DNA from: Thermodesulfobacteriota bacterium
GTDB lineage: Bacteria > Desulfobacterota > DSM-4660 > Desulfatiglandales > Desulfatiglandaceae
DNA: 8,149 bases
Direction: 5' to 3'
NCBI GenBank assembly: GCA_028278625.1
Contig: JANQDY010000086.1
Coordinates: forward strand, 1 to 8,149
Shown here: positions 1 to 5,819 of the stretch, piece by piece
Layout: the number at the start of each line of letters is the position of its first letter
Position numbering within the stretch: the stretch's first letter is position 1
Program-made: the position numbers and the translations under genes
The notes under the pieces: model-generated
The model's database searches: none
Seen by the model: only the letters and a program-made list of their open reading frames with translations
Told to the model about the DNA's origin: nothing

Positions 1-1
1 C

Positions 2-91
2 GTTGAATGGGCGCCAGAGCGGTGGAACCCGAAGCGCGACAAGGCGATCGTGCACATTGACTCGGCACCCGCTGAGGTGGACCAGAGCTTT
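2..91 (+). CDS. Internal fragment of acetolactate synthase-like (thiamine diphosphate) enzyme
   Basis: About 30 codons, open from the left edge, read as the end of the central domain of an acetolactate synthase large subunit. The signature is V-E-W-A-P-x-x-W-N-P followed by I-V-H-I-D-S-x-P-A-E-V-D, which in that family is usually V-E-(Y/W)-x-P-x-x-W-N ... I-I-H-I-D-x-x-P-A-E-V-D. The enzyme condenses two pyruvates (or pyruvate and 2-oxobutyrate) in branched-chain amino acid synthesis, or makes acetolactate in the catabolic AlsS form; the fragment cannot tell these apart. By my count about 65% of the first 80 bases are G or C, and about 78% of third codon positions in this frame, higher than the flanking DNA looks. 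After D-Q-S-F the family resemblance stops and the frame runs to a stop near 124. Both ends are missing, so it is a remnant and not a working gene. Another ThDP enzyme of the same fold is possible. Confidence 0.62.
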
Positions 92-94
92 CCT
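82..94. other. Junction between two unrelated coding sequences (probable chimera or rearrangement breakpoint)
   Basis: Left of here the plus strand reads as acetolactate synthase; right of here the minus strand reads as an HDOD protein. Both reading frames lose their family resemblance in the same dozen bases: the synthase after D-Q-S-F (ending at 91), and the HDOD protein after G-K-L-W (W codon at 84-82), where members of that family normally continue with x-H-S. The bases CCAGAGCTTTCC can be read as either partner, so a short shared sequence may have mediated the join. Whether this is an assembly or amplification artefact or a real genomic breakpoint cannot be told from one sequence. Confidence 0.6.
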
Positions 95-435
95 AAAAAC
101 TCACGAATAACGGCATCTTTTGAATGAAAATTTTTTCGATGGGTCACGAGAGAGACCAGGTTGGCGATTTCCGAAATCCCGATACGAATCATGGCGTTCC
201 TCACCGTGGTCACCTTTGTGAGCCCCCTGTAAAACGCCGAATTGGCCAGTCGCAGCACCTGGCTCGCCAGGGCCGGGTCCGATATGATCAGCTTTTCGAT
301 CAGCTGGATATCGGGGTCTTCTTTTGCAATCTCCCGCTGAATGCGAAGGGTGTTCCGGTCAAATGGGAGGAGCAGTGTTTTGTCGCTTGAGATGAACTCA
401 TCGGCAATTTCGATGAGTGATTCTTCCTGTTTCAT
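82..435 (-). CDS. HDOD-domain signalling protein, C-terminally truncated at the junction
   Basis: About 118 residues are recognisable. HDOD is a non-catalytic relative of HD phosphohydrolases that acts as a protein-protein signalling module in bacterial regulation. Residues 53-69 read D-P-A-L-A-S-Q-V-L-R-L-A-N-S-A-F-Y, the most characteristic HDOD stretch, followed by V-T-T-V-x-x-A-M-x-R-I-G at about 76-86, matching the usual I-x-x-A-I-x-x-L-G element. Resemblance ends at Trp118, where a x-H-S motif should follow; the frame stays open to base 1 but those 27 codons look unrelated and overlap the acetolactate synthase fragment on the other strand. The start ATG overlaps the TGA of the upstream ATPase gene (ATGA), a strong sign of translational coupling; a weak GGGA lies 8 bases before it. 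It therefore probably shares mRNA, and perhaps a pathway, with the ATPase. The full domain is about 200 residues, so nearly half is missing. Confidence 0.8.
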
Positions 436-2339
436 GTTTGCAGTCCCAGAAGATTTTGGACAATGGGCAAAGGCCTCGGCTTTTGCAGCCTCGGAAGACA
501 TCGGAGCGCTTCCTCTATGGTCGTGGCACCCGTGGCGGCCACGGCGATCCCCGTTTCCATGAGGGTCACAAGGCCCGAGGAGTGGATACTGATGTTTCTG
601 ATTTGATAGCTGGTCTTCTTCTCCAAAATGGCGTCCCGAACCGCTTCATCCAAGACCAGCATTTCGTGAACCGCAAGACGTCCCCTGTAACCTGTCTGTG
701 CGCACTGGCTGCACCCGAAACCCTGCCGGAAATTGGCGTGTGAAACATCCTTCGGCGAATAACCCAAGATCCGGAGTTCCGCCGGCGTGATTTTGTGGGG
801 TCTGCTGCAGGCCGGACAGACCCTCCTTAGAAGTCTTTGGGCCAGGACACAGACCACGGTGGATGAGATCAGAAATACATCCACATCCATATTCATCAGC
901 CGCACCAGCCCGCCGATGCTATCCTCCGTGTGAAACGTGGTAAGCACTTTATGTCCGGTCAGGGCGGCCTGAACGGCGATTTGCGCGGAGAAGGTGTCGC
1001 GTATTTCACCGATGACGACAATATCGGGATCCTGCCTGACAATATGCCGCAAGGTTTCCTCGAATGTGAGATTGATCTTCGGGTCGATGGAGCACTGTGC
1101 AATACCGTCCACCACATATTCCACGGGCTCCTCCGCGGTAATGATGCTCACGTCCGGTCGATTGAGGTAATTGATGCAGCTGTAAACTGAAGTGGTCTTC
1201 CCTGATCCGGTGGGTCCCGTAACCAAAACCACGCCACTTGGAGAATCAAGGGCCTCGTCCTTGAACCTGGCCAACATCCGGGGGGCTATTCCGATATCTT
1301 CAAGGGACAGAAGCTGAGCCTGCCGCCTCAAGAGGCGCATGACCACCTTTTCTCCGTGAATGGTCACGTAAAAGGAGACCCGGATGTCGATTTCCGTCCC
1401 CGCGGCATTGAATTCGATCCGCCCGTCCTGATGCCGGCGCTTTTCGGCGATGTTGGCCTTGCACATCACTTTGATGCGGCTGGAAAGCGCCGGAAGGATC
1501 TCGGACGGAAAATCCTTGTGGTGAATCAGGACGCCGTCCAGGCGAAAACGGACCCTCAGTCTATCGGTGATCGGTTCAATGTGAATGTCGCTCGCACCAA
1601 GGGAAAAGGCCTCTAAAATAATGCCATCCACGATTTTCGTCACCGAAACCTCGGCTCTCAAATCGGACGCCAACGGCTTCCCTGCATCCCCCATTCTGTG
1701 AATGAACTTCAGTATCGATTCCTTTTTTGTGATGGCGGGGTTGATTTCGCATTCAAATAGCCGCTTGGCCTGGTTAATGGACCGTTCGTCGCCCGGATCG
1801 GCAAAAGCGACCAGGATGCGGTCCCCTTCCCGTCTTATGGGAATAAAAAGAAAATCCCTGTGAAGCCTGGCGCGAGCACTCGACATGAGTTTCGGATCAA
1901 CATCGGCAAACTCCAATTCCACCAGGGGGATTCCCAGTTGAACGGACAGTATTTCCAGCAGCTCCTGCTCCCGGATGAAGTTGAGGGAGACAAGGACCTC
2001 ACCCAGTTTTCTCTTCTTCTCTTCCTCTTTTTGGGTTTCAAGCGCCGTTTTGAGCTGCAATTCGGTGATGTGCCCCAGTTCAACAAGAAGATCACCGATT
2101 CTAAAGGAGGTGAAGTTTCGCCGAATGGCCCCCGTGATCTGCTCATCGGTGACATAACCCAGTTCTTTTAGGACATCCAGCAGTATTTTAGGCGTTTCCA
2201 GTTTGGATTGGATTCTGAGGGCATAGTCCAGTTGTTTTTGGGTGATGGTCTTTTCACGAAGGAGAATAGCGGTAATCTGGCCCAGATTCTTATGGGCTCC
2301 GGGTTCCGCGGACAACTTATGGAGGCGCTTTTCTGACAT
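432..2339 (-). CDS. GspE/PilB-family secretion or type IV pilus assembly ATPase with four MshEN-like N-terminal half-repeats
   Basis: Complete, 635 residues. A cytoplasmic hexameric ATPase that powers pilus extension or type II secretion. C-terminal core: S-D-I-H-I-E-P at 250-256, Walker A G-P-T-G-S-G-K-T-T at 375-383, Asp box T-A-E-E-P-V-E-Y at 401-408, Walker B V-V-I-G-E-I-R-D at 441-448, His box T-G-H-K-V-L-T-T-F-H-T at 461-471, and a zinc-binding tetracysteine Cys508, Cys511, Cys543, Cys546. All catalytic boxes look intact. The first ~140 residues hold four copies of a half-motif of the form (R)-L/I-G-x-x-L-x-x-x-x-x-I-T-x-x-Q-L-x-x-A-L-x-x-Q (about 19-44, 50-75, 80-103, 110-140). The last two, ending L-G-I-P-L-V-E-L, match an MshEN c-di-GMP-binding domain; in the fourth, Asn120 sits where Gly is usual. 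The start is the first ATG, with AAGG about 11 bases upstream. It overlaps the HDOD gene by 4 bases. PilB, GspE and MshE cannot be separated, because no platform or pilin gene lies beside it. Confidence 0.93.
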   Translation of the reverse strand: MSEKRLHKLSAEPGAHKNLGQITAILLREKTITQKQLDYALRIQSKLETPKILLDVLKELGYVTDEQITGAIRRNFTSFRIGDLLVELGHITELQLKTALETQKEEEKKRKLGEVLVSLNFIREQELLEILSVQLGIPLVELEFADVDPKLMSSARARLHRDFLFIPIRREGDRILVAFADPGDERSINQAKRLFECEINPAITKKESILKFIHRMGDAGKPLASDLRAEVSVTKIVDGIILEAFSLGASDIHIEPITDRLRVRFRLDGVLIHHKDFPSEILPALSSRIKVMCKANIAEKRRHQDGRIEFNAAGTEIDIRVSFYVTIHGEKVVMRLLRRQAQLLSLEDIGIAPRMLARFKDEALDSPSGVVLVTGPTGSGKTTSVYSCINYLNRPDVSIITAEEPVEYVVDGIAQCSIDPKINLTFEETLRHIVRQDPDIVVIGEIRDTFSAQIAVQAALTGHKVLTTFHTEDSIGGLVRLMNMDVDVFLISSTVVCVLAQRLLRRVCPACSRPHKITPAELRILGYSPKDVSHANFRQGFGCSQCAQTGYRGRLAVHEMLVLDEAVRDAILEKKTSYQIRNISIHSSGLVTLMETGIAVAATGATTIEEALRCLPRLQKPRPLPIVQNLLGLQT

Positions 2340-2417
2340 TTGGGTGCATACCTTGCTCGCCCGTTCCTAAACAGACAACTACGATGAAGGTTCCGCCGCT
2401 GCATGGCGGCACCATTC

Positions 2418-2447
2418 ATCATATGCCTTACACCACTTTAATTGCAA
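2418..2447 (-). promoter_or_regulatory. Candidate sigma-70-type promoter for the ATPase-HDOD pair
   Basis: On the minus strand TTGCAA (2447-2442) is followed after 18 bases by TATGAT (2423-2418). The -10 matches TATAAT at 5 of 6, the -35 matches TTGACA at 4 of 6. It lies about 80 bases before the ATPase start in a region with no gene, and sits inside the inverted repeat described for 2426-2474. The match is modest. Confidence 0.33.
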
Positions 2448-2474
2448 GTGCTCTTTCAATAGAATTGTGTAAGG
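2426..2474. repeat. Perfect 8-bp inverted repeat around a candidate promoter (operator-like)
   Basis: CCTTACAC at 2426-2433 is exactly complementary to GTGTAAGG at 2467-2474, with 33 bases between. Inside it, CACTT (2434-2438) and AAGTG (2446-2450) form a second, smaller inverted repeat with a 7-base loop. Arm centres are 41 bases apart, close to four helical turns, so both arms face the same side of the DNA. One arm falls between the candidate -35 and -10 and the other just upstream of the -35. That arrangement would suit a repressor or activator site, but no regulator gene is seen. An 8-bp match can arise by chance in several kilobases. Confidence 0.4.
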
Positions 2475-2529
2475 GGTTTATGGCGGAACAAGGCTGATTC
2501 GGGTGAAGGCAACAGGGCATTGGCCGGGC

Positions 2530-2724
2530 TTAAACTTCCGCATCACCCTGCTTTTTCCGCTCCTCCCGCCCCAATTCCCAGATGACGCACTGGGTGCGGA
2601 ACTTGCAGTAACCGGAAGGATCCGTACAGGAGATTCCCTCATCGACGCAATCAGCGCAATAGCCGGTCAGGTGTTTTTGGCAGGGAATGGCCGCCTCTCG
2701 ATCGGAATGGTTTTGGCAGTGCAT
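2530..2724 (-). CDS. Small Cys/His-rich protein, B-box zinc-finger-like
   Basis: 64 residues. Cysteines at 3, 15, 23, 26, 33, 40 and 46, with His6 and His18. The front half has the spacing C-x2-H-x4-A-x3-C-x2-H-x4-C-x2-C, close to the N-terminal part of B-box zinc fingers, so it probably binds one or two zinc ions. The second half holds Y-C-K-F-R-T-Q-C-V-I-W-E-L and then a charged tail. I recall similar short proteins in Desulfobacterota, with no known function. The ATG at 2724 is chosen because AGAGGA lies just before it (2733-2728) and the Cys pattern begins at residue 3; the longer frame from 2778 would overlap the upstream gene by 43 bases. It starts 11 bases after the cytochrome b stop, so it is very likely the last gene of that operon. 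A metal-binding, assembly or regulatory role is a guess. Confidence 0.75.
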   Translation of the reverse strand: MHCQNHSDREAAIPCQKHLTGYCADCVDEGISCTDPSGYCKFRTQCVIWELGREERKKQGDAEV

Positions 2725-2735
2725 ATTTCCTCTCT

Positions 2736-3236
2736 TCAGCCAACGGTTTCTGAATAGGTGCCGGTTTCCACGAGCCACCCCCGTTTCATCAACGCCAGCG
2801 CCAGCACCAAAAAAAGATAAATCATGGCAAATGCCAGATGGGAAATATCGATAAAGACCGTAAATGCCGGTGAAAAAAGCACATCCGGCATGTTCTTGAA
2901 AACCCTTAAAATACCCGTTATGACAATTCCCAAAAGCAATATCATCCTGACATAGGCCGATGGTGTCAGTTGAAACCGTTTCCTGCCGCTCAGAAAATAG
3001 TCCATCATAAAATAGGCAAACAGGCCCAGGAGCACCGACGCGCCCAGATAGTGCAGAGTGTGGGTTGCGTAAAAGTCCGCGGACCAGGCCATTCCCGGAA
3101 TATCGGAGATGTAATACCTTTTGAAAATCGGCATTTGGCCGAATCCCGTAAAGGCCGTCACCGCCATTATCAGAATAAACAACCGCTTAAGCGCTCGATT
3201 GCCGAAACTCCTTTTCATGTGATTTGGTGTTGCCAT
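2736..3236 (-). CDS. Four-helix membrane cytochrome b-type subunit
   Basis: 166 residues, mostly hydrophobic, with four likely transmembrane segments at about 17-34, 60-82, 96-112 and 124-149. Histidines sit at the start of helix 2 (A-T-H-T-L-H at 57-62) and in helix 4 (I-S-H-L-A at 131-135), the sort of pair that ligates heme b in formate dehydrogenase gamma-type and related cytochromes. It probably passes electrons between the Fe-S subunit encoded just upstream and the menaquinone pool. The start ATG lies 3 bases after the stop of that gene, with GGAGG inside the end of the upstream frame 11 bases before it; a second ATG at codon 7 lacks a ribosome binding site. It is shorter than FdnI-type subunits (about 210 residues). 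Heme binding is inferred from His placement only, so a quinone-binding anchor without heme is possible. Confidence 0.78.
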   Translation of the reverse strand: MATPNHMKRSFGNRALKRLFILIMAVTAFTGFGQMPIFKRYYISDIPGMAWSADFYATHTLHYLGASVLLGLFAYFMMDYFLSGRKRFQLTPSAYVRMILLLGIVITGILRVFKNMPDVLFSPAFTVFIDISHLAFAMIYLFLVLALALMKRGWLVETGTYSETVG

Positions 3237-3239
3237 TTC

Positions 3240-4214
3240 TTACTGATCCTCCGATCTCACAATTTTTTTAGCACCCACGAAAAATTTCGCGGCAGCGGCC
3301 GCAACGCCCGCAATGGGGGCAATGATCATGGCCTTGGCCAGATTGTCCGCCTGCGCCATGGAATCCTTGGCCGGTTTGAGATCCGGTCTCCCCGACCCCG
3401 TTTCAATCCCTTTGTTCAGTTCCTTAAAAGGGACGGGAGAGACGTAAATGGTGTTGGTGCCGCCGTTTTCCGTTTCACCGTAGAGATAGCCGCCGATTTC
3501 TTTTTGAATGGCATGGGCCTCTTTCAGAATGGACTCCCGGGGACCGATCTTTTGAACCTTTTCGGGACAAGCGTCAATGCACGCGGGAAGCTTTCCTTCG
3601 GCGATCCGGTTGTAGCAGCGATCGCACTTGTACATGACGCCATTGCCCGCAAAGGCGGGCATCAGATCCAGATAAAGACCCACACCGGTCTGCCGCTGGG
3701 GAATGTCCCAGGGACAGACACTCTTGCATTTGGATCCTCCCAGACAATAGTCCGAGTTGATGCGTGTGATGCCGTTTTTAAGTTTATAGGCCGCACCCCA
3801 GGGACAAAGATCCGCACAGGGCGGGTTCTGGCAATGCATGCACCTGCGGGGAATGCTATACGTTTCTTCCTGCCCGTTCACCTTTACGGTGGCTTCTTGA
3901 ATGAAGAGCCAGTTATAGGGGGTCAGTCGATCCGCGACATCCTTTTTGTCAGACCAGTCCGAGACCTTCACCCGGCTCGGGTACATTTTGGGAAAGGGTT
4001 TTTTGGGTTCAGGGAACTTGGGTTCGTTTGCCTCTTTGCACGCTTCCACACAGGCCTCGCACCCGATACACTTCCTGACGTCAATCAGGGTGGCCAACTC
4101 TTCCACGGAGGCGGCTTTGACGGCCTCTGGCACGGGCAAAGAGGAGGCCACCGCAGCCCCTGCCGCCGCAAGGCTTCCTTTAAGAAACGATCTTCTGGAT
4201 ATTTTTCCGCTCAT
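3240..4214 (-). CDS. Tat-exported multi-[4Fe-4S] ferredoxin-like electron-transfer subunit (FdnH/HybA-like)
   Basis: 324 residues. A Tat signal opens the protein (S-R-R-S-F-L-K at 6-12, then an Ala-rich stretch), so it is folded and exported to the periplasmic side. Cysteine groups: 49, 52, 55, 59; 125, 128, 133, 137; 157, 163, 167; and 197, 200, 212, 216. This is the four-cluster layout of formate dehydrogenase beta, HybA and polysulfide reductase B subunits. The third group reads C-L-G-G-S-K-C-K-S-V-C-P, with Gly160 where the second Cys is usual. A hydrophobic segment at about 293-314 should anchor it in the membrane, as in FdnH and HybA. Together with the cytochrome b just downstream it would link a periplasmic donor to quinone, but no molybdopterin or NiFe catalytic gene is next to it. 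The ATG at 4214 is preferred because AGAGGA lies 8 bases upstream and the Tat signal then has normal length; a GTG at 4244 would add 10 polar residues. Confidence 0.9.
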   Translation of the reverse strand: MSGKISRRSFLKGSLAAAGAAVASSLPVPEAVKAASVEELATLIDVRKCIGCEACVEACKEANEPKFPEPKKPFPKMYPSRVKVSDWSDKKDVADRLTPYNWLFIQEATVKVNGQEETYSIPRRCMHCQNPPCADLCPWGAAYKLKNGITRINSDYCLGGSKCKSVCPWDIPQRQTGVGLYLDLMPAFAGNGVMYKCDRCYNRIAEGKLPACIDACPEKVQKIGPRESILKEAHAIQKEIGGYLYGETENGGTNTIYVSPVPFKELNKGIETGSGRPDLKPAKDSMAQADNLAKAMIIAPIAGVAAAAAKFFVGAKKIVRSEDQ

Positions 4215-4222
4215 CTCTCTAT

Positions 4223-4228
4223 TCCTCT
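4223..4228 (-). promoter_or_regulatory. Ribosome binding site that decides the Fe-S subunit start
   Basis: AGAGGA on the minus strand, 8 bases before the ATG at 4214. It lies inside the longer GTG-started frame (4244), so it argues for the shorter protein with a compact Tat signal. Confidence 0.6.
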
Positions 4229-4316
4229 CATCTGAAGATGACACCGCCGATGCTTGAAGTTCCTCGAAAAAGTGTCATTCTATGGCTTTTTGAAGACTAT
4301 AGAGACAGCAAATGGA

Positions 4317-4345
4317 AATCGGTTACATGTCGGTGTTAACCGATT
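4317..4345 (-). terminator. Perfect 9-bp inverted repeat at the end of maf; possible terminator or processing hairpin
   Basis: AATCGGTTA and TAACCGATT flank an 11-base loop; the maf stop codon (4338-4336) falls at the inner end of the first arm as transcribed. The stem has only four G-C pairs and no T run follows on the minus strand, so it is not a classic intrinsic terminator. It does sit exactly where the tatD-maf unit would end, before the Fe-S operon. It could instead be a protein-binding site or an mRNA-end stabilising hairpin. Confidence 0.42.
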
Positions 4346-4947
4346 ATGGGAAAGGATTTTAATGCGCCGCATTTTAAAAGGGCCTTGATCAGGGCGCATA
4401 CGGGAAGGCCCACAACATTGGTGTAGGAACCGTTGATGGATTCCACCATGAATGATCCCACGCCCTGGATGGCGTAAGCCCCCGCCTTTCCGAAAGGCTC
4501 CCCCGTCTCAACGTATCCTGAGATCTCGCTTTCACTGAGGGATTTGAACCGGACCAGGGTGGTAACGGATTCCCCGTGAACCTTCATGCCCCATGGATCA
4601 ATAAGGGCGAAACCAGTCATCACCCGGTGCTCCTTTCCACTCAACATGGAGAGCATGGTTTTGGCGTCTTCGCGGTTTTGCGGTTTTCCCAGGACCCTGT
4701 CACCGATCACCACGATGGTGTCGGCACCGAGGACCCAGGCGTTTTTTTCCTTTACGGCAACCGCTTCCGCCTTTTGAAGGGCCAGTCTCCCGCAAAAATC
4801 CGCCGGGCTTTCGGTACTCCGCCTTTCCTTTACGCGACTCACCACCACCCGGTACGGGATCCCCACCTGGCCGAGCAGTTCTTTTCTTCTGGGAGAGGCC
4901 GATGCCAACGTAAGGGGGTGCTTTTCGGTGATTAGGAAATCGGACAT
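4336..4947 (-). CDS. maf: Maf-family nucleoside triphosphate pyrophosphatase (dTTP/UTP type)
   Basis: 203 residues, the usual Maf length, cytoplasmic. It hydrolyses non-canonical and some canonical nucleoside triphosphates to monophosphate and pyrophosphate, cleaning the nucleotide pool, and is linked to cell-division arrest. Motifs in order: L-A-S-A-S-P-R-R-K-E-L-L near the N-terminus, L-G-A-D-T-I-V-V with the catalytic Asp and then L-G-K-P, G-x-x-H-x-V-x-T-G in the middle, Y-V-x-T-G-E-P-F-G-K-A-G-A-Y-A-I-Q-G, and N-V-V-G-L-P-V near the end. The K-A-G-A-Y-x-I-Q-G form suggests the YhdE-like dTTP/UTP subgroup over the 7-methyl-GTP (YceF) subgroup. The start at 4947 is set by the family N-terminus; the frame is open upstream to 5232, but those 95 codons are a shadow of tatD. 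It starts 1 base after the tatD stop with no clear ribosome binding site, so it is probably translated by coupling. Confidence 0.93.
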   Translation of the reverse strand: MSDFLITEKHPLTLASASPRRKELLGQVGIPYRVVVSRVKERRSTESPADFCGRLALQKAEAVAVKEKNAWVLGADTIVVIGDRVLGKPQNREDAKTMLSMLSGKEHRVMTGFALIDPWGMKVHGESVTTLVRFKSLSESEISGYVETGEPFGKAGAYAIQGVGSFMVESINGSYTNVVGLPVCALIKALLKCGALKSFPIIG

Positions 4948-4948
4948 G

Positions 4949-5737
4949 TTACAAGGATAATTGAAATATCTCTTTCGCGTTCCGGGTGGTTTGCTCGGCC
5001 ACGGTTTCAAAGGGGATATCCCGCAGTTTCGCGATTTCCCGGACCGTGTGGAGCACAAGACTTGGTTCGTTTCTTTTCCCCCGCCTGGGTACGGGGGCCA
5101 GGAAAGGCGCATCCGTCTCCACCAGCATACGGTCCAATGGTATGGCGGCCGCCACAGCTTTGGTTTGATGGGCTTTCGGGTAAGTGACGGTTCCCGGGAT
5201 GGATATGTAATATCCCAAGGATATGAACGCATGTGCCATATCCCTGTCTCCGGAAAAGCAGTGGATAATCCCCTTTTTCTTCCTTTTTCCCATTCTTTTT
5301 AGGGTATCGAACACCTCTTCATGGGCATCCCGATCGTGGATGATCACGGGAAGTCCGTGCTGGTGTGCCAGCTCAAGCTGGTTTTGGAATATTCTTCGCT
5401 GATTCTCCTTAAGGGAGTAGTTCCGGTAAAAATCAAGACCGATTTCCCCCCAAGCCACCACTTCCGGTTCACCGGCCATTCTTGCCAGTTCCTGAAGATC
5501 CCTTGAACCGCATCGGTCCGCGTCATGGGGATGGCATCCCACCGTCGCGGAAATGAAGTCATATGTTCTGGCCAGCGACAGTACCGCAAGGGAACTCCTT
5601 ACATCGATCCCGATGGAAACCATATGACCGACGCCTGCGCTTCTCGCGCGCTCCAAAACCGCGTCTCTGTCTTTGTCAAAATCCTTCATATCCAGGTGGC
5701 AATGGCTGTCAACCACCGTTTTCGCTCTTTCTCCCAT
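4949..5737 (-). CDS. TatD-family metal-dependent hydrolase (deoxyribonuclease)
   Basis: 262 residues, the normal family length (about 260). TatD proteins are cytoplasmic TIM-barrel metalloenzymes of the amidohydrolase superfamily with 3'-5' exonuclease activity, linked to DNA repair. The metal site is complete: D-S-H-C-H-L-D at 10-16 (His12, His14), G-E-I-G-L-D-F-Y at 97-104 (Glu98), His134 in V-I-I-H-D, His159 in I-I-H-C-F-S-G, and Asp209 in E-T-D-A-P. The close of the barrel reads N-E-P-S, also typical. The start at 5737 is favoured over the upstream in-frame ATG at 5848: GGAG lies 5 bases before it, the family homology begins a few residues later, and the other ATG falls inside the likely promoter. 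It is the first gene of a unit with maf. The paralogues YcfH, YjjV and TatD cannot be told apart here, so no symbol is given. Confidence 0.94.
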   Translation of the reverse strand: MGERAKTVVDSHCHLDMKDFDKDRDAVLERARSAGVGHMVSIGIDVRSSLAVLSLARTYDFISATVGCHPHDADRCGSRDLQELARMAGEPEVVAWGEIGLDFYRNYSLKENQRRIFQNQLELAHQHGLPVIIHDRDAHEEVFDTLKRMGKRKKKGIIHCFSGDRDMAHAFISLGYYISIPGTVTYPKAHQTKAVAAAIPLDRMLVETDAPFLAPVPRRGKRNEPSLVLHTVREIAKLRDIPFETVAEQTTRNAKEIFQLSL

Positions 5738-5819
5738 ATGTACTCCAAACGGGATCTTCCGCGTCCGGGCATGAAAGGCCCGAAGGGTTTCCCAAATAAA
5801 AAGGGGTTGAATGACCGCC

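Noticed and set aside
1..81. Continuation of the HDOD protein to the left edge
   Set aside because: The frame is open, but the residues after Trp118 do not resemble HDOD and the opposite strand reads clearly as acetolactate synthase.
2390..2411. GC-rich hairpin (GCCGC/GCGGC) between the small Cys-rich gene and the ATPase
   Set aside because: Five pairs, no T run on either strand, and alternative pairings; not enough for a terminator or riboswitch call.
2970..4235. A 421-codon open frame on the plus strand opposite the Fe-S and cytochrome b genes
   Set aside because: It spans two well-supported genes and their boundary in antisense, its composition (rich in Arg, Gly, His, Phe) is typical of an antisense shadow, and no motif is visible.
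4215..4244. GTG start for the Fe-S subunit at 4244
   Set aside because: It would add ten polar residues before the Tat signal and lacks as good a ribosome binding site as the ATG at 4214.
4267..4291. AAAAAG ... CTTTTT inverted repeat upstream of the Fe-S gene
   Set aside because: Six mostly A-T pairs with a 13-base loop; not stable as a terminator, and such matches are common in A/T-rich gaps.
4948..5232. 95-codon N-terminal extension of maf
   Set aside because: It lies wholly inside tatD in another frame and has no likeness to Maf, which begins at 4947.
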